Source of the DNA: Baylisascaris procyonis
Lineage: Eukaryota > Nematoda > Chromadorea > Rhabditida > Ascarididae
Assembly: GCA_037389465.1 (NCBI GenBank)
Contig: JAZARR010000082.1
Span: 2,592,501-2,656,500, forward strand
DNA: 64,000 nt
Direction of reading: 5' to 3'
The translations under genes were made by a program, and so were the position numbers. How positions within the stretch are numbered: position 1 is the first letter of the stretch; every line of letters begins with the position of its first letter. Positions 49,332 through 64,000 of the stretch are shown here, one piece after another. The notes beneath the pieces are model-generated. The model was not told the DNA's origin. It was given only the letters and a program-made list of their open reading frames with translations, and ran no database searches.

Positions 49332-49483
49332 TTGCTTGCAGTGAAGTGTACCATAATATTTTAATTGATTACTAATTTATCGCATTGAAACTGATTTTTG
49401 ATATGCTCTGTTTTTTTATCAGCTCTTATGACTGTCTCGAGAAAATGACGCCTACTTATGCGTATATTGATTAGTGTTGTGAT

Positions 49484-49489
49484 AATAAA
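49484..49489 (+). terminator. possible poly(A) signal of the galectin gene
   Basis: AATAAA about 400 bases after the galectin TAG. Confidence 0.4.
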
Positions 49490-52400
49490 GCACAGGTAAT
49501 GAGCACCCATATCAATGTATCATTTTAAAGCTTTATTTTACATAAATTTGTATTATTTCGAAATAATAATGATATGTTTGAATGATTCATGACAATACTA
49601 TGATTTATTATTTGGGATAGATTTTGTGTTTCGTTTTATGTGATCAAATAATAAACGAAAATATTTCATAAAATGGAACTTCTTTATAATCGTAGTATGT
49701 TTCATGAATAATTTTAGATTAGTATTCCTAAATTTGTTTTCGTTATTGAATCAGATTTTTTTTTTTTTTTTTTTTGTTGATCCGGAAACAAAATGAGATA
49801 ACAATGAATGAGTTAGTTATGTATGATAGCGGGTGATTTATTATAAAATCCTTGCCACATGATCGTTTTATGCGTCGATATTTCGATTAGAAAGGGCTAA
49901 TTTTCTGGAATATTGCTGGAGGGGCTTCTTAATAACAATTCAATCATTGTTGAAAATACTTAATGATTTTTTCTCTCTTTTGTGTGAATGCTATGATTGC
50001 TGAGATGTATTAACCAACTCGCTATGTTAGCATTTAATTCCGTCGATGTTTCATTTTCTTGCCTCATTACTGTTAGCTAAAAGATGAGCGATGATGGAAA
50101 GTTGATATTCATTTTGGCGTCGTTTTCTTTTTTCCCTTTCACATATATCATTTTTTGCATTACATTGCGTTGCATTCCTATAGACGCCTATATAATTTAA
50201 AGCCTTGAGTTGTCTAAATTATTTATATTTACCAAATTTTTACCGAATGCAAAAAGAAAGAAGAAAAAAATCCAAATGGGAAACATTTTTTTACGCATAT
50301 ATTAGTTATTCCTATTTTTTGTGTTTCTTATAGAGTTTTATAAAAATTTTTCATTATTGTATTACTCTTTGAATGGTTCTTTTTGTAATTGTATTATTTA
50401 GAAGAGTTTCTATTGAATAATTTAAATATAATCGAATATTCATTTTGAATTCACTTAATTCAATTCGAATGTATTGCCTCAAGTTTCTGATTTATGCGCG
50501 ATTGTTTTGCTCAATTGTAGAAGATTTCACTTATTTCACTTTATTATAGTTTATTCATGAACAAGAACATATGAAATAATATGTCTACGCATTTGAAATA
50601 ATCCATTGTGTAACGTTGATAAGGTGAGTTTGGAGAACAGCTGAAGATGACGTACATCTGTTGGGTGAATCGTTTATCACATATGTTAAGCACAACTAAG
50701 AAGTTGAATATTATTATAACAATCAAAAGTTATCATTGAATATAACTTTTTTAAAAGTTCAGTATTATATTAGTAATGAAAATTCCAGGTTTTATTTATT
50801 TTTTCCACAAAAATATGCTGTGATTTTGGATGGTTTATGATGTATAATGTTTGTGATGGAGACGTTCGGTGTCAAATATTTTTTCTGACTCTTATCTATT
50901 TCTTCAAAGACTTGTCTTGTTTTATATGGTTTGGTTGTATTTCAAAAAAAAAAAAAAAAAGAAAAAAGAAAAAAAAGCCGATGCTTAGCTTAGAAATATT
51001 TCTTTAAAAAGTTTTTATTCATTCTATTGATTGGAGTATTTGCAAGCATTGTTTCTTTAGATTTTCTATGAGAATTCATTATTGAAAAATTCTTTATCTG
51101 CTTATAACTTTAGATGAAGTTTCATTCTCAACGAATCAATGCTTAGCGAATAATGTTTATCGTTTCGTTGTGTTGTATGAACCTTTCAAATACACAGAAA
51201 TTAGTCCATTTTGAGGCAATTTTTACGTTGATAAACAAAAATTCAAATCATTGGCCATCGATTAAAAATTGCTTCCGTAGCCAATTATCGAAGTCGACGG
51301 ATTTAGCATCCATTAAAAATCGCTAGTAACAGATTTTCCGTCTCCGTCAATCTTCTCCTCCTGTTGATCAGCGATCGAAGTTTGATGGTGAGCTAATTGT
51401 TTTCCGTTCGTTTCAGTTCGTTTCTCATAGTTAACAGCTTTTTTTTCCGCTTATTTATCAAAAATGGGAAAACTTAGATAAGAGTTCAAATTGTCTTTCC
51501 GATAAGCTTCTTAAAAATTCATTTAATTGAATAGGCATAAAGTAATGGCTCTGATTTTATCAACTAATAAAAACTTTATTAATAATATCCTAAGTTTTAT
51601 TGTTGATTTGAATTTAAGAAATAATATTTTTATACTCATAAAATGATTTGAATTTTAGTAAATAATATTTTTACACTCATAAAATCATTGAAATTATTGC
51701 TAAATTTTAGTGGGTATTAATGGATTGTTGGAATTGTACGAATAAAATAGATATGTAAAATGAATGGAAAAATGATTCCGAAATAATATTTTTCTGTTGA
51801 AAATGCTATACCAGCGTGACTGAACAAGAAAAAACTATTGGAAACTTCATGATGCTGTACGGAGTGCATAGATATGATTGTAGAGACTCTAATATTTTTA
51901 TGCAGTGCAAGAGAATGTAAGCTTAAATGAAGTAAAGTTTGCTCCTATTGAAGAATAATTAAGGCAGTTTTTTTTTTATATTTTAAGATCAACAAAAGTT
52001 TTATGGAATTCGATAGTTTCCTCGCATTAATAGTGATGCTTTATAAGCTATATATAATTAGATATATATTAAATATAGATATAAATTAGGTATATTTTAT
52101 ATATAAATATTCATGTGAATATACCAAGTTCGACAAGTTTTATTATCTAACCGTTTTTATGATCACTGCTATGAATCGTTTGGTAAATTGATTCATAGTT
52201 GATAGTTGATAGTTTATATTAGACAAAGTTTTAATTTTTTTTTTTTAGTTCTATCTAGAGAAGCAATAACGAATCGTTTTTTTTTTTTTTTTTGAAATAT
52301 TAGAAACGTATCACAAGGTTTTTACGTGATCGGCGTCTTAAATAAAACGTCAATGAAAAATAAGGATTTTACAAGCGTTTTAGAACCGTCTTTATAGGCT

Positions 52401-55400
52401 TTATAACTCTAGTAGAGTCATATTTTAATTGGGCGAGATCGTAACCATTAAAATATAATTAAAAAAAGATTTTTATTGAAAAAAAAAGAGAGATTATAAG
52501 AAGAGAATAAATTTTTCTTTTATTCTTAATAAATATTACGGTGGTAATATAAATTTAAAAAAAAAAAATTTTTTTTATTACATTGTTAGAGCGAATCGTT
52601 TTTGAAGTTTATCGATGCCATTTTCTTTTGAATTTCATGATAAAGTGATTATCGCTTTGGTTGAAAAAGTTTTGCGATTATCACGTCATGAACTAAATTA
52701 GTCAATGCAAACCGATACAATTTTGCATTTATTAACCGTTGGATAGACTGATAAAGTTTACTGATAAACTGATAAAATTTCATTCTCTTTCAAGAATTTT
52801 ATTAGTTATTTTATTAGTTACTATTAAATTCGTTACATACACTTTAAAAAATTTTAAAACAACTTTATTTGATTGGTCGCTAAAAAAACTAAAACTATTG
52901 AAATTTCCAGTAAAAATGCATTGCTCGAGATTATTAGTATATACAGCGATTTTCTTAATCAACCGACATATTTAGAATTGTTGCGTTCTTCAAAATCCTC
53001 TCTTCTTTAAAGTTTATGCAAGCATGAAACAACTCATTATAGCCTTCATTTAGCAATGGATAATTGCTCCCTCGATACTGATGAGTATTTATTGATAGTT
53101 TAGCATTTTTAGTATTAAAAGTTTCAGATGCTTAAACTCGGGAACCTTGAATTATGTTCATTTGTATCGATTCTCGATGAATTTTCTTCATCACTTTGCT
53201 TGATTGACTTCGATTATCTTATCTTTTTAATATTATTCGCCTCCTCTTCTCTATAGTTCTACTATAAATATAAGAGGGATGGAAATGTAGAGCAATGGAT
53301 AGGAAAGTCAAAGAATTGCATAGACGTGGAAAATTTTAAAAATTCAGATGGTGAAAATTGAATTCAACTCGGAATGAATGATTGCAAGCGATAACGAGAA
53401 AATTCATTGCGATCGCTGCAACTTTCACAAGCAAACTCGTTGTACATAATGCAACTAATGGAAACAAACTCGTTAACATCTTGTCTTATCGACCTTGTTA
53501 GCAACAATTTCGATGCCAGTACTTACCGACCTTAACTCAAATTTTTATGATTATTATTATTGAAAAATAAATGATTCCTGAAATATAATTCTATAAATCC
53601 ATTGTTCATAATATTACAAATATAATCGTAAGTATGAAATCTAATAATAGTGTGAATTTACTTGCACACCTTTGCATATATATTTAACAATGTAATTATT
53701 TGTGTGAATGCGGACATGTGTGCATAAATGTAGTGACTAATTTGCGTAAATGTGGATAATAGTTGAGTGCATTTATGAAATATGCATAATTGTTGCTTAA
53801 ACAGAATGGGAAACACGACATAGTTGTAACAGATACGATAGGCGTATATTTGTTGTTGAATTATTTCCAAGTATATTATTCATCACTCCTCGGTGATTTT
53901 GATTTCAAGGATCTCAATTTTAGAAATTCAGTTTTATTTTTACTCTTTTTTTTTTGCTACAATAAGATGGGAATGAGTGCAGCAGTCGAACGTAATGACC
54001 TTTAACCATCGTCATGCGGTCGTATTTTCAGTCATTGACCACTTTGAAGTGGTTTGCATCAATTTTTATGTGTTCAGATAAGAATCTTTCCCAAAAAAGT
54101 GAGTGTTGACTTTTGCTTTTTTTTTTTGAATTTTGCATTCAACTCAACCGAATAGTATTATTAATAACTTACATCAATGATAACAATATCTATAAAGCTG
54201 CAAATTGAATTATAATTTCTGTAGTTAGCTGCTCGCTTACATTTCATAAAGCAACATCATGAATAACGAAATTGAAGAACTGTTCAAAGTTGTTTTGAAT
54301 ATTTGAGTAGAATTTTCGCCTCGTATGCTGTTTTCAGAGTATGGGTAATCTGGTTGGCTCATACGCTCAACACACAGACGCACAGTTTTTTTATTCCAAA
54401 TTTGCTATTTCTTTCTCTTTAATTATTAAATGAGTTTTCTCTTTTTAATGGGATCCATCATAAACTGTAAAGATACTTAGTAATTGGTTAGCTTATTTAG
54501 CAGACGTTATTACCAGGAAGAAGCCATAGCTGAATGATTATTTCCACTAATCTCTACAACATTTATCTATCGCAAATGTACCAACCACAGTAATCAAAAT
54601 ACCGTAACTTTCTATATCATTACCACCGAACGCTTTTTCCTACGATCATCGTGTGAAAGAGCATTCGATAATGGCATAAAAAAGACAAAGTGCCGAATAA
54701 TTTTTTACTGTCTTAGTAAAGATATCAAAGGTGACTTACAACTATGCCACACTATTGCTAAATGCGCTTTTTTTGTTGAATATCGAGCAGAGATCTTATG
54801 CTGAGTAGAGGACAATAAGCTGACGTGGTACTAATGATTTTGGTGAAAGTATGTTGGAGATATAACCTAAAATCTACCATTTCCTCTCCCCCCACCTTGT
54901 TTCCCATCCTGTTTTGATAAATTCGTTTGTTCTAAAAGAAAAATAAGGATGACACATTTTCGAAACAAAGTTTTTTTTCCATAAAACCCATCATGAAAAT
55001 CCTAAAATTCAGAAATTGGTGGATATTAGAACACCTCTACAGATTGACTAGGAAATGCCGAATCTTAGCGATGCACAAATAGTGTGGAGTGTAACGAAGA
55101 ACGCCAAGGCCGTAAAATATATTCCATAACTTGTGTGATTTTTTTTCCGAATTGTCGTTAAAATCAGTATTTTTCATATTCCCGATGGGAGGTTCCATTC
55201 TCTCGTATATCTGTCCTTAGTTTCTGGATTACGCAATATATCTGTAAATCCCGTCACTCACTAACGATTCTTTTAAGTGGTTGCTGGTTGCAAAGAAGAA
55301 CGTCCCCTTCTTATGTGAGTTCATAACATAATCACATTGTGCTAAATTTCAACAAAAAAAAAAATTATTTGAGAATTTAGACACAACGTAAAAATTCCTC

Positions 55401-55945
55401 AGTGATAATTATTTATTATTAATGTAAATGTTTTCCTCAGAGCCGTTAACATATAGCAGAACATAATGTGGAATATATCGAAAAAAAAGTTCTCTTATTC
55501 CAAGCGGATTTCTTCGAATTTCAATTTTTTTCTCCATTCATATTAGTAAACGATACGAATACACATAGAAATGTTATATAAAAGACGCGTTTTATCGTTT
55601 TACATGCGATCAAATCAATCAATGTAAGATGGAAATTTAACTACTTGAAAATTGATGTAAATTTTTTCTTGGCATGTTTGAGTGTCGATAATTCCTCTTG
55701 AATATTATGGATCCTATAAATGCGTAAAATAGATATAAGGGATTAATTTATTACATAAATACTATGCAATAAATTGTATTTCTCTAATTTTAACGACTGC
55801 CTATATGAGATTATCGATCAGATAGATACTCGTACATAGGCATCGATTTGATATCATTAATATAATTCCGAATAGAATTCTGTAAAAAATAGACGGGTAA
55901 GCATTTACTGAAAACTTAGCTCTTTTTTTCAGTAGTGTGATCACG

Positions 55946-56024
55946 TTGTTTGTTTGTTTGCTTGTTTATTTATTTGTTTGCTTTTTTAATTTGTTTGTTT
56001 ATTTGTTTATTTGTTTGTTGGTTT
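55946..56024. repeat. (TTTG)n-type repeat
   Basis: Imperfect TTTG/TTTA tetranucleotide repetition over about 80 bases. Confidence 0.9.
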
Positions 56025-59000
56025 CAATCAGCAGGTAAAGGTGAAGATATGTTGTTGTAACAAATTGCGCCAAAACAATGTTCTGTTGATGTTTCGTTGA
56101 AACCCATAAGGGTCGATATCAGCTATCGTATGTCGTGCATGAATAAAAATCATTGACGTAATGATCTTTAAATGACCACATCTAAAAATGTTAATTGTTT
56201 GTCGAAGTGGAATGTGAAGAGGGGGTAGGCCATCGCCAACCGTAGTCATCTTGCAATTGAGGCACAAAAAAATCTTTAATACTCGTTGCATTATTTCTAA
56301 ATACGAAGATAAAAAGTTTGCAAAGATCAGATGCCTATATATTTTTTAATACTCTTTTGATGAGTGCCTAAAGAGCTATAAAATCTCCATGTCTATCGTT
56401 GCACTTACAATTGCGATTAAATACCACTAAAATTGTATCTGAAGTGCCACATCGAACATAGATCAATCTAAAAAAAACGTTCGAGAATATTCAAAATTTA
56501 TCAGCAATGGTCATCACCATTCATTTCATTAGTCTACATAGAATGGTAGAAAAGCTATAAAGCACATCTAGTGGGTGATATTGGTGGAATGTTGGAGGGA
56601 GTGAGGAGGGAAGAGGAGATGACACTACAAGGTACTCCTCAAGGTGAAGCGAATATGTACATTTATCACATTGGTGTGCACCATTTCTACATTTATAATG
56701 AGAGTATTTTTCTTTTAATATATTGATCTACTCTTAGAGAACACATTTTTTTATCTTTATTGCTCCATAGCACAGATCACTTATTGATGATTTTCACTAA
56801 AAGCTCTACGAGGATTTTAGAGAGTAACTATTCTTCCACAACGATTACAACCGAAATTTTTTGATAATGGCCATTTTTATTAGATGGATTTTTTCATCAT
56901 TTTTTCGTCAACAAAATTCCACCGCTTCACCCCGTTCTTCATTTCTTCTACCTCACTCCCCCTGCCACCTACCACACATAAACATAAGTCAGGAATTAAA
57001 CACTATTTAATCTCAGCAAGTAATGGGAATATCCAGCAAACATAGGTGGATGGGATTTACGCAAACTCCTTCGAATATATCTTCGATTTTAAAATAATTT
57101 TTTTATTGATGATTTATCAGCTAATATCGAAAATGCATTGTAGAGAAGAATTTGAAGTTAATGCTCAGAAAGAATACACCTTATGTTACCAATTTTGGGT
57201 TTTGTCAGCAAAAATTTGTATGCAAAAACGTTGTAACATTAACGAGCAAAATTTTTAGCTAGACATAGTTATCGCTCATAAGCAAGATCGTAAGACTGAT
57301 GAAGGTAAGAGATATACAACAACTACCGTTTCGATGCCTATCTCGATCACTGTATTTTAATTTCAATTACAGTTACTATCAACGAAATAAACCATTAGGC
57401 AATTATGCGAAATAGGAGTCGTTGCCAGCTTTCAAACGGATTGAGGTAATCGTTGCCGAAAGATGTGAATGAAAGCGTGATGTTCATGAAAGTATCAACC
57501 AAAGTATCACCGTTAAACAAGAGTTAGGGCTTCTTTCTTTTTCATCCATATAAACAGATTTGATTATTGAGAATCTAAAAGTAGAATAGGAATAGAGAAC
57601 GAAAATAGAGATGTCTTTTTCATGAATAATAATTAACAAAAAATAGAATAATATCGCCGCAAAGGAAATTTTTTCCACTAAATTATTTATAAAATTCGGA
57701 ATCTTCGTAACTAAGAATTTCTTAAATAGAATGAGAAAAGTGATAAAATTCTGAGGATTTTTGAAATTTCTTTTAGAATTACCCGTATTCATAAAAATCT
57801 TTGTGTGTACAAAATGATATCTTCTGAAATGCAACAATTCGCCGATATATTTCAATGAAATGAAAGAAGATATGATGAAGCATTGAAGTTACAAATTTGT
57901 AAATGCGAACAAATACGGCAATACTGGAATAATGTTATTTATACATGATGAGAAGTACAAGTAAATGCTGCGTCTAAAGTCTTATCACCCGAAAGACGTG
58001 TTGCAATGTGTAGCTCGATAATATTGTTGATGAAATGTAGTATAAGTTGCTCATGTTAATTTAGTGTATACAACTTATTCACCTGTAAACAGATGTTTTG
58101 AAAGCGATTGAAAAATGTGGAAAAAAAAATCGTTTCATATTTTCGATCGTATGGGAGAGGAACTGCTGGAATTATTTAAGTGATGAATTAAAGGAGCTTT
58201 AAAAAGATAACAATTGTGAATTAAAATTTGAAGAGGCATATCAGAAATCGCTTTCATAATGCAACAAAAAAAAAAACTGTTTACGATGAAACAATATGAC
58301 ATTTTTAATGTTTGATTGTTCTTTTCTACCCAGGACTTATTTTTTTAATTAAAAAAAAAAACTGATTTCGAAACCAGGAAATTCAACCACTTTTGCGACA
58401 ACATTTTAGAAAATTTATTTAAATTTTTTCATAAGTAATCGAGCGATTTCTCACATTCTAGTCTAATTTTAAATGTATTTTTGCATGCATTTCGTAAACC
58501 CTAAAAATCTCGCTAAAAATTGAATTCTTTTCATTGAACGATAAGAAACTTTTTCATCGGTCAAAAACAGGTATTCGAAGCATGTTACAAATGACATGCA
58601 TCGATTGACTAATTTGCAAATTTCGAGTGTCTTTTCTTTTAAAGATGCACTTTACTTTGAAATCTAATATGCTTGTTTGAAAATACCCAATTTCCGGTTG
58701 CAAATTTTGATTTGACTCCATTATGTGAACTCATTCAATAAAATACGTCATGAAACAGGTCGAAAATCTGTGCGCATTAACGATGTTGAAAATTCCAATC
58801 TCGACTTGTATTTCTATTTTCCGCCCTTGAAAAAAAAGTTGGAAATTGAAAAAGCGAAATAATTTATGGCAGCGCTGAACGAAACTGATGTGCTTTTGTA
58901 GTCCAACAATTTTGTCTTTTAAAGTAAGAGAATAACAAAGTTAGTAAGAATGTACCGACTAGTTCTCTAGCTCATAGATGTATTATTTTCCCGTTCGTTG

Positions 59001-62000
59001 ACTGCTCAACATTTCAGATGATTTTTAAAGTATTTTTGAAGGCCCCCTTTTCAGAAAATTGTTGAAGAAAAGAAAGAGAGAAAAGCACATAATGAGCACA
59101 AATTCGAAGAAAAACAGGCAAAAAGTGGAAATAAAACATCGAAATCGCAGAAAAAAAAGCGAAATATGAAACAAGGAGAAAATGAAACACAACAAAGATA
59201 GCATTCAGAAAAAGACATGCAAAATTAGCGATGTCTGCATTCTCCTCATCCAGCCAACTGGACTCATAAATTGACAACAGACAATAAATATGCAAAATAT
59301 TGCCCTAATATGCAAATTAACTCAATCGTTCTCGTAAATATTATGCAAATGATTTTTACTTCGCAAGACAGTTGATAGAAAATTAAAGAAAAGATCGGTA
59401 CAAAGCATGTATGTATACTTTTGATACTTAAATGTGCATAATTTCTTTGGAAATTAATACATCGATGAACGTTAGAGCAATAAGGAAACAACTCATAATA
59501 TGTATTGCATTAGCCAAATCTCACAACTGGTAACCATAGTCAAAATCGAATTAAAGTTAGACTAAAGACAGACTGAATTACCTAAACATACGCATAGGTA
59601 GACACAACGTCACCGTAGAACATTTTTAGGCAGTGAATTTGCGAAGGTGCATGAAATCCAATGGATTTATCAATTAGCATTAGTGATAGACATGTGTTGT
59701 TTATGTTTTAAGATGTAGAAACATGATATTGTAATATGATTAGCCATTTCTAATATAGATGGATTGATATCGGACTAATAAAACTGTGAATTATTCGATA
59801 GAACAAAAGCATTAAATGAATTTTTTTTCTGCACTTGAAAGAAGGGTAAAGTAAGATGAAATGTTTGCCTTCTAACATCAAAAGAATTTTTGCCGACTAA
59901 AAACCCAATTTTTATGTTTATCTTCGATTATTAACAATATAATAATTCTCATTATTTATAAGTTAGCAGCTTTCTAGGAATTTTCGGGAAGCTTTTCGGA
60001 AAGTTCTTTGAATAAAAATATCATTAGTTGATAATATGCTCATTTATTAACTAGTGATTATCACTCAACATGGAGATTTTTGATTACCTGAATCCAACTG
60101 TCAGCTGAATAATTTTATCGCTTTAAATTTTCTTTTCGAATTATCGAACGTATCATTTCGTTTATTTCGCGTTAAATGTCAATTCCTCAGATAAAATTCA
60201 ATGGAAACAAATATTTTTCAAAAAAAAAAATACACATAGAAATTCATCTTTTTCGATATTTTTTCTTTTTCAAAAAGCATCCCCATGAAACCTGTTTGAG
60301 ATAATTTCTATTTAATTTGCAGTACATAAACCAGTTATAAACGTCGGCAATTTTTTCCATGAAGCCGCTCAGCATTCTTTCCATTTGTTTCTTCATATTG
60401 CTTATAACTTTTTTTTTCTTAAATTATAATTTCATATAAAAAAATTTCCAAAATTTCGCTCCCAAAAATTCATCAAAGTTTATTGAAAATGGAAATAATC
60501 GACGGCTATGTGATAACGATCATCTAAAATAGAGAATTAAATTTCATAAAAAGCCAAATAAAAAATTTTGAAAAAAAATTCGTTGCATTTTTTTTTTGGG
60601 GGGCAACATGAAATTTTTATTTATCTTTTCATTAGCCGAATAGTATTATTATTTTAAAATTTTTTCGACATTCGTTTGTTGTTAGATAAGTGTTTTGTAG
60701 TGCACACATTATAAATGAAATAATGCATTCAAAAAATATGACAATAAAATGATAACAATTTTAACTTTGTAAATAATATTATTGAGCATTTCATGTGAGA
60801 ATCAAATTACTCTTTATAAATAAAGAATCGTAATAAGAATGCGAAGCGATGAAGTAAAAATAATTTTTGTTGAATAAAATTCGAAAGTTGTAATTTTTGA
60901 AAGCTTTCTTTCAACGATTATGAATGAATAAAGCGCCTCACCTTAAACGTAATAATTAATTATCGCTCACCATGAAGATAATTATAAATTATTTTTATAG
61001 ATTTGTATTATTTGATAATTTCGAGCGGTGAAATGGAAAATGCAAATTTCGATTTAGCGAAACTTTTCGTTCAATAAACAAACAAGCAGAAGTAATCAAT
61101 ATTGAAAGTGATCAATTTTAAAATTGTATCGTCGTTGTCAAATCAAATTGAAAAAAAATATCTATCAATGAAATTCGTTGGTTGAAATATTTCAAATGTT
61201 GAGAAATTGATCGTTTTGTTTTTTTTTAATGTCGAAAATATTTGGCAAATTTGAAAATACCTGATAGATTTTTTGATTGCTCAGGTTTTAAAAAATCCTC
61301 AAAAAGGTTTTCCTCAAAAAATGCTCAAAATCCTCAAAAAAAATTTATTAAAATTTCTCGTTCTGCTAGCACGGAGTAATTAAAAAAATTTCTAGAGATA
61401 AGCTCATTGTTTAAAAAAAATTGGTCTCCATCAGAACTGCAAAGTGTCTGAAGGAGGATGGGATGAAGGTGAACAAGGAAGGATGGGAAATAGGGGAATT
61501 TCCGGCTAGAGTGTTTCCTCTCTTCTTATTCCTAGCTTTAAATCGATAACTGTTTTTGAGTTTAGAATTATGCTTCACATAATGAACAACAATCAAAAAT
61601 ATTTCAGCTAAGAAACTCATTTTAGAGTCGAAATAGAGTAAGCTAATGAATGTTTGCTTCGTCTTTTCGAGAAAGGTAAAATATGATGTGCGATACTCAT
61701 CGAGATTTTTCATTTCTCTCTTTTTTCATTTCTCGTTTTGTTTTTGTTTTTTTTTAAATCACAAATTTCTCTATAGTGATGCGAGAGAAATAAAACGACA
61801 CTTGGAGATTATACATTTCCGTCGAACTTATGACCTAATGCATGACAAATGCTCTATGTGTTGTTATTCACGTGCTTCAACAATAAATTTAAAATTAGCA
61901 ATTTTCCAATGAAATCATTTCATTGTGTTTTTGTGATCGTTGAATTATAGTGATGTTTATTGTTTGATATCCATTACGCATGCTTTTGTCACGTGAACGA

Positions 62001-62176
62001 TATACATTCAATGCGAATATACTCATTAGAGAAATAACCAATTTTTAATATTTCAAATATTATTCTTTTAATATTTAAAAATCTTTTTTTCTTTCACAGA
62101 TGAAATTTCAATGAAAGAAAATTGATTTTATGTATGAAACTGCTTATATTGATAAGCATTAAATGGCTAACTAAAA

Positions 62177-62177
<1 letters not shown>

Positions 62178-62255
<78 letters not shown>
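62178..62255. repeat. (AT)n microsatellite
   Basis: About 78 bases of AT alternation, followed directly by more complex DNA that includes a dispersed repeat copy. Confidence 0.97.
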
Positions 62256-62259
<4 letters not shown>

Positions 62260-62417
62260 TAGTTGCCTTTCTACAGTAATGCTCCAGACTTCCGGGTTTT
62301 TCGGCTGGTTATCAGTGCATCATGTCTGAAAGCAGTATCCGAAATTTTAACGCTTACAAGGAAATGTCGAGCTTAGGTACTCTGATTACGCTATTATAGG
62401 CTCTGAGCGCGCTATGA

Positions 62418-62524
62418 TGACGTCATCTCCGTATGTATGCATACTTGTCTGTACGGTCTGTCTTTCTTTCCTGTCGTTTCAGCTCCGGAGCCATTAAAAC
62501 TAGAATTACGAAATTTGGTCATTG
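62418..62524 (+). repeat. dispersed repeat, copy 2
   Basis: Starts with TGACGTCA and shows the same order of words as 10079-10180 read on the minus strand: TATGTATGCATA, TGTCTG, a CTTTC-rich centre, then CTAGAATTACGAAATTTGGT. Surrounding DNA (62256-62640) is also more complex than the AT-rich flanks, so the full element may be larger. Confidence 0.5.
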
Positions 62525-64000
62525 GATTATACGTAGCATAAGTGAGCCGTCAGCTTCAAAAATGGACTATAAAAATTTAATAATGCAAAAAATCCTAATC
62601 ATTTCTCACCAACAATTTTTTTGCATATAAATTTTGTTTATAAAGAAAACGGATCTTTGACTAGAGATTCACAAAAGAAATCGGGCTAATCAAAAAATGG
62701 AGGTTTCACTTTTGTTTGCGTTTCTTATCATAATGATTACAAGGTCCTACACTGTTAAAGGAATCTACTTTGTTTTGTTTTGTTTTTGTTTTTTTTTTTT
62801 TTTGAAAGTTGCAGATTTTATCAGCTACCTTATTGACTCCACCCAAGAAGCCTTTAGGTCTGATATGACTCCGCTCTAGGATGTGGTTCATCTATACAAA
62901 GTTTACTCGTAAACAATTCACTTCAAAACATTCGATTTCCATGATCTGCGAAGATAGGACCGTCTTCGCTTCACTTCCTTTCCATCTTATTACAACAATT
63001 AGATTGCTCATATTAAGTCCCATATAGCCATCAACAGATTTTAGGGGTATTAATATATTATGAACAAAATTACATATGCGTCCTAATATATTCGATACCT
63101 GTGCAAAATATTCACCTAAATAATGCAAGTCAAAATAAGTGGACATGAAACCACCTGAAATAAAAAAACCTCATTTAAAATCGTTTGTTTTGCGGAACTC
63201 TTTCATAACGATTGTCGCGCAGTCGATATAAAATTTCGAAAAAAAGGAAGGTGTTTCATTATGTCAGATTAGTATGTTCTCTATTCACTTTTCAACACGG
63301 ATATATTTTACTGCGACAAAAATTTGCCCAGAAAGTTTCGATGAATAGTGCCACTTTGAGTTTATTATTTTGATATCTACTTTAAAAGATACGAAAATAA
63401 TAGTGACTAAAAATTGATTGTGCAGAAATGATTGTCGAGCTTTCCTTGATGCTCGATTAATTCGTGAATGAGCGTTGAAAATGTGTTATTTCGTCTGATC
63501 TTTTTTTAAACTGATGCAATATTTCATAGAAATTTTTCACATTTCATCACAAGAAACTAATTTTTTTTTTAATTTTTATTATTTTTTTGTTGAATGAATT
63601 TGAAAAAAAATTCCCCTTTAAAGAAATATTTGTTGCGATACCTAATGAGTGATAATTCTTGCATGAGATTTTCTACTTCGCGATGATTCATCATTATCTC
63701 ATTTCATTTATTGTAATCCTTATTTGTCTTCAGATGAGATTTTTTAGAAAGCGGAAATGTTCATAAATATAACATGCAAATATTCTCGTTAGAAATATTA
63801 ATTCATCTATTTCGATAATATTTGCTCTGCTTTTATTCACAAAAGTTATTGTTATAGTTGAATATTAATCGGAGGCGAACATTTTTTAGTGATAACAATG
63901 TTAATATGAATTCAACTTCCCATACAGTTACCTCAAACTTTGTGAGGCGCTAATCGGCTAAGATTGAAGATATTTATAGCGCTATTCTATAGGGAATATG

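Larger units (their letters stand above)
49490..64000. other. about 14.5 kb without a supported gene
   Basis: AT-rich on both strands with many homopolymer runs (for example 49754-49774, 50943-50960, 52276-52293) and the simple repeats listed separately. The longest open frames (123 codons at 57484-57855 on the minus strand; about 89 codons without ATG at 54532-54801 on the + strand) have AT-driven composition and no domain or splice context I can recognise. It may be a spacer, a very large intron of a gene beyond the window, or non-coding RNA territory. Confidence 0.5.

Noticed and set aside
54532..54801. Cys-containing + strand frame of about 89 codons without an ATG
   Set aside because: The cysteine spacing looked domain-like, but frames of this length are expected by chance here and no splice sites bracket it.
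57484..57855. 123-codon minus-strand open frame
   Set aside because: The longest single frame in the window, but with Phe/Ile/Lys/Asn-driven composition, no motif and no splice context; frames this long are expected by chance in AT-rich DNA read in six frames.

Overview
This is eukaryotic DNA. It is AT-rich (about 30% GC by eye) and full of introns, with short exons, TTTCAG-type acceptors, GTAAG/GTATG donors and long (AT)n arrays. The intron style, a tandem-repeat galectin, and pyrimidine-AG sites a few bases before several start codons (possible spliced-leader acceptors) suggest a nematode. The AT richness and microsatellites fit a spirurid/filarial-type genome; the species is inference. All gene models were assembled by hand from both strands. 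Every internal exon junction used is phase-consistent.

Layout. 1-165: the last exon of an unidentified + strand gene. 166-4360: intergenic, with a GC-rich island near 2.7-3.1 kb. 4519-13843 (-): 12-exon mitochondrial D-lactate dehydrogenase (LDHD), 478 aa. 17380-22050 (-): 7-exon PIH1-domain protein (PIH1D1-like, R2TP co-chaperone), 282 aa. 24167-29047 (-): 6-exon YIPF5/Yip1-family Golgi/ER membrane protein, 250 aa. 31572-33515 (-): 4-exon mitochondrial ribosomal protein uS11m, 210 aa. 35485-35935 (-): a probable two-exon gene for a very basic unrecognised 76-aa protein. 36420-49087 (+): 8-exon tandem-repeat galectin, 342 aa, with a 7.5 kb intron between its two carbohydrate-recognition domains. 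49.5-64 kb: about 14 kb with microsatellites and repeat debris but no gene I can support.

The genes do not form one pathway. They are mostly housekeeping functions (lactate oxidation, chaperoning of large complexes, ER-Golgi traffic, mitochondrial translation) plus one lectin. Five neighbouring genes lie on the minus strand with 2-4 kb spacing, and the galectin is divergent from them.

The best items for a second look are: the small basic gene at 35.5-36.0 kb; exon-like segments inside the large galectin intron that could make short isoforms; the altered sugar-binding triad of galectin domain 2; a decayed coding-like block inside LDHD intron 2; a dispersed repeat shared by 10.1 kb and 62.4 kb; and a strand bias of G- and T-runs that follows gene orientation.
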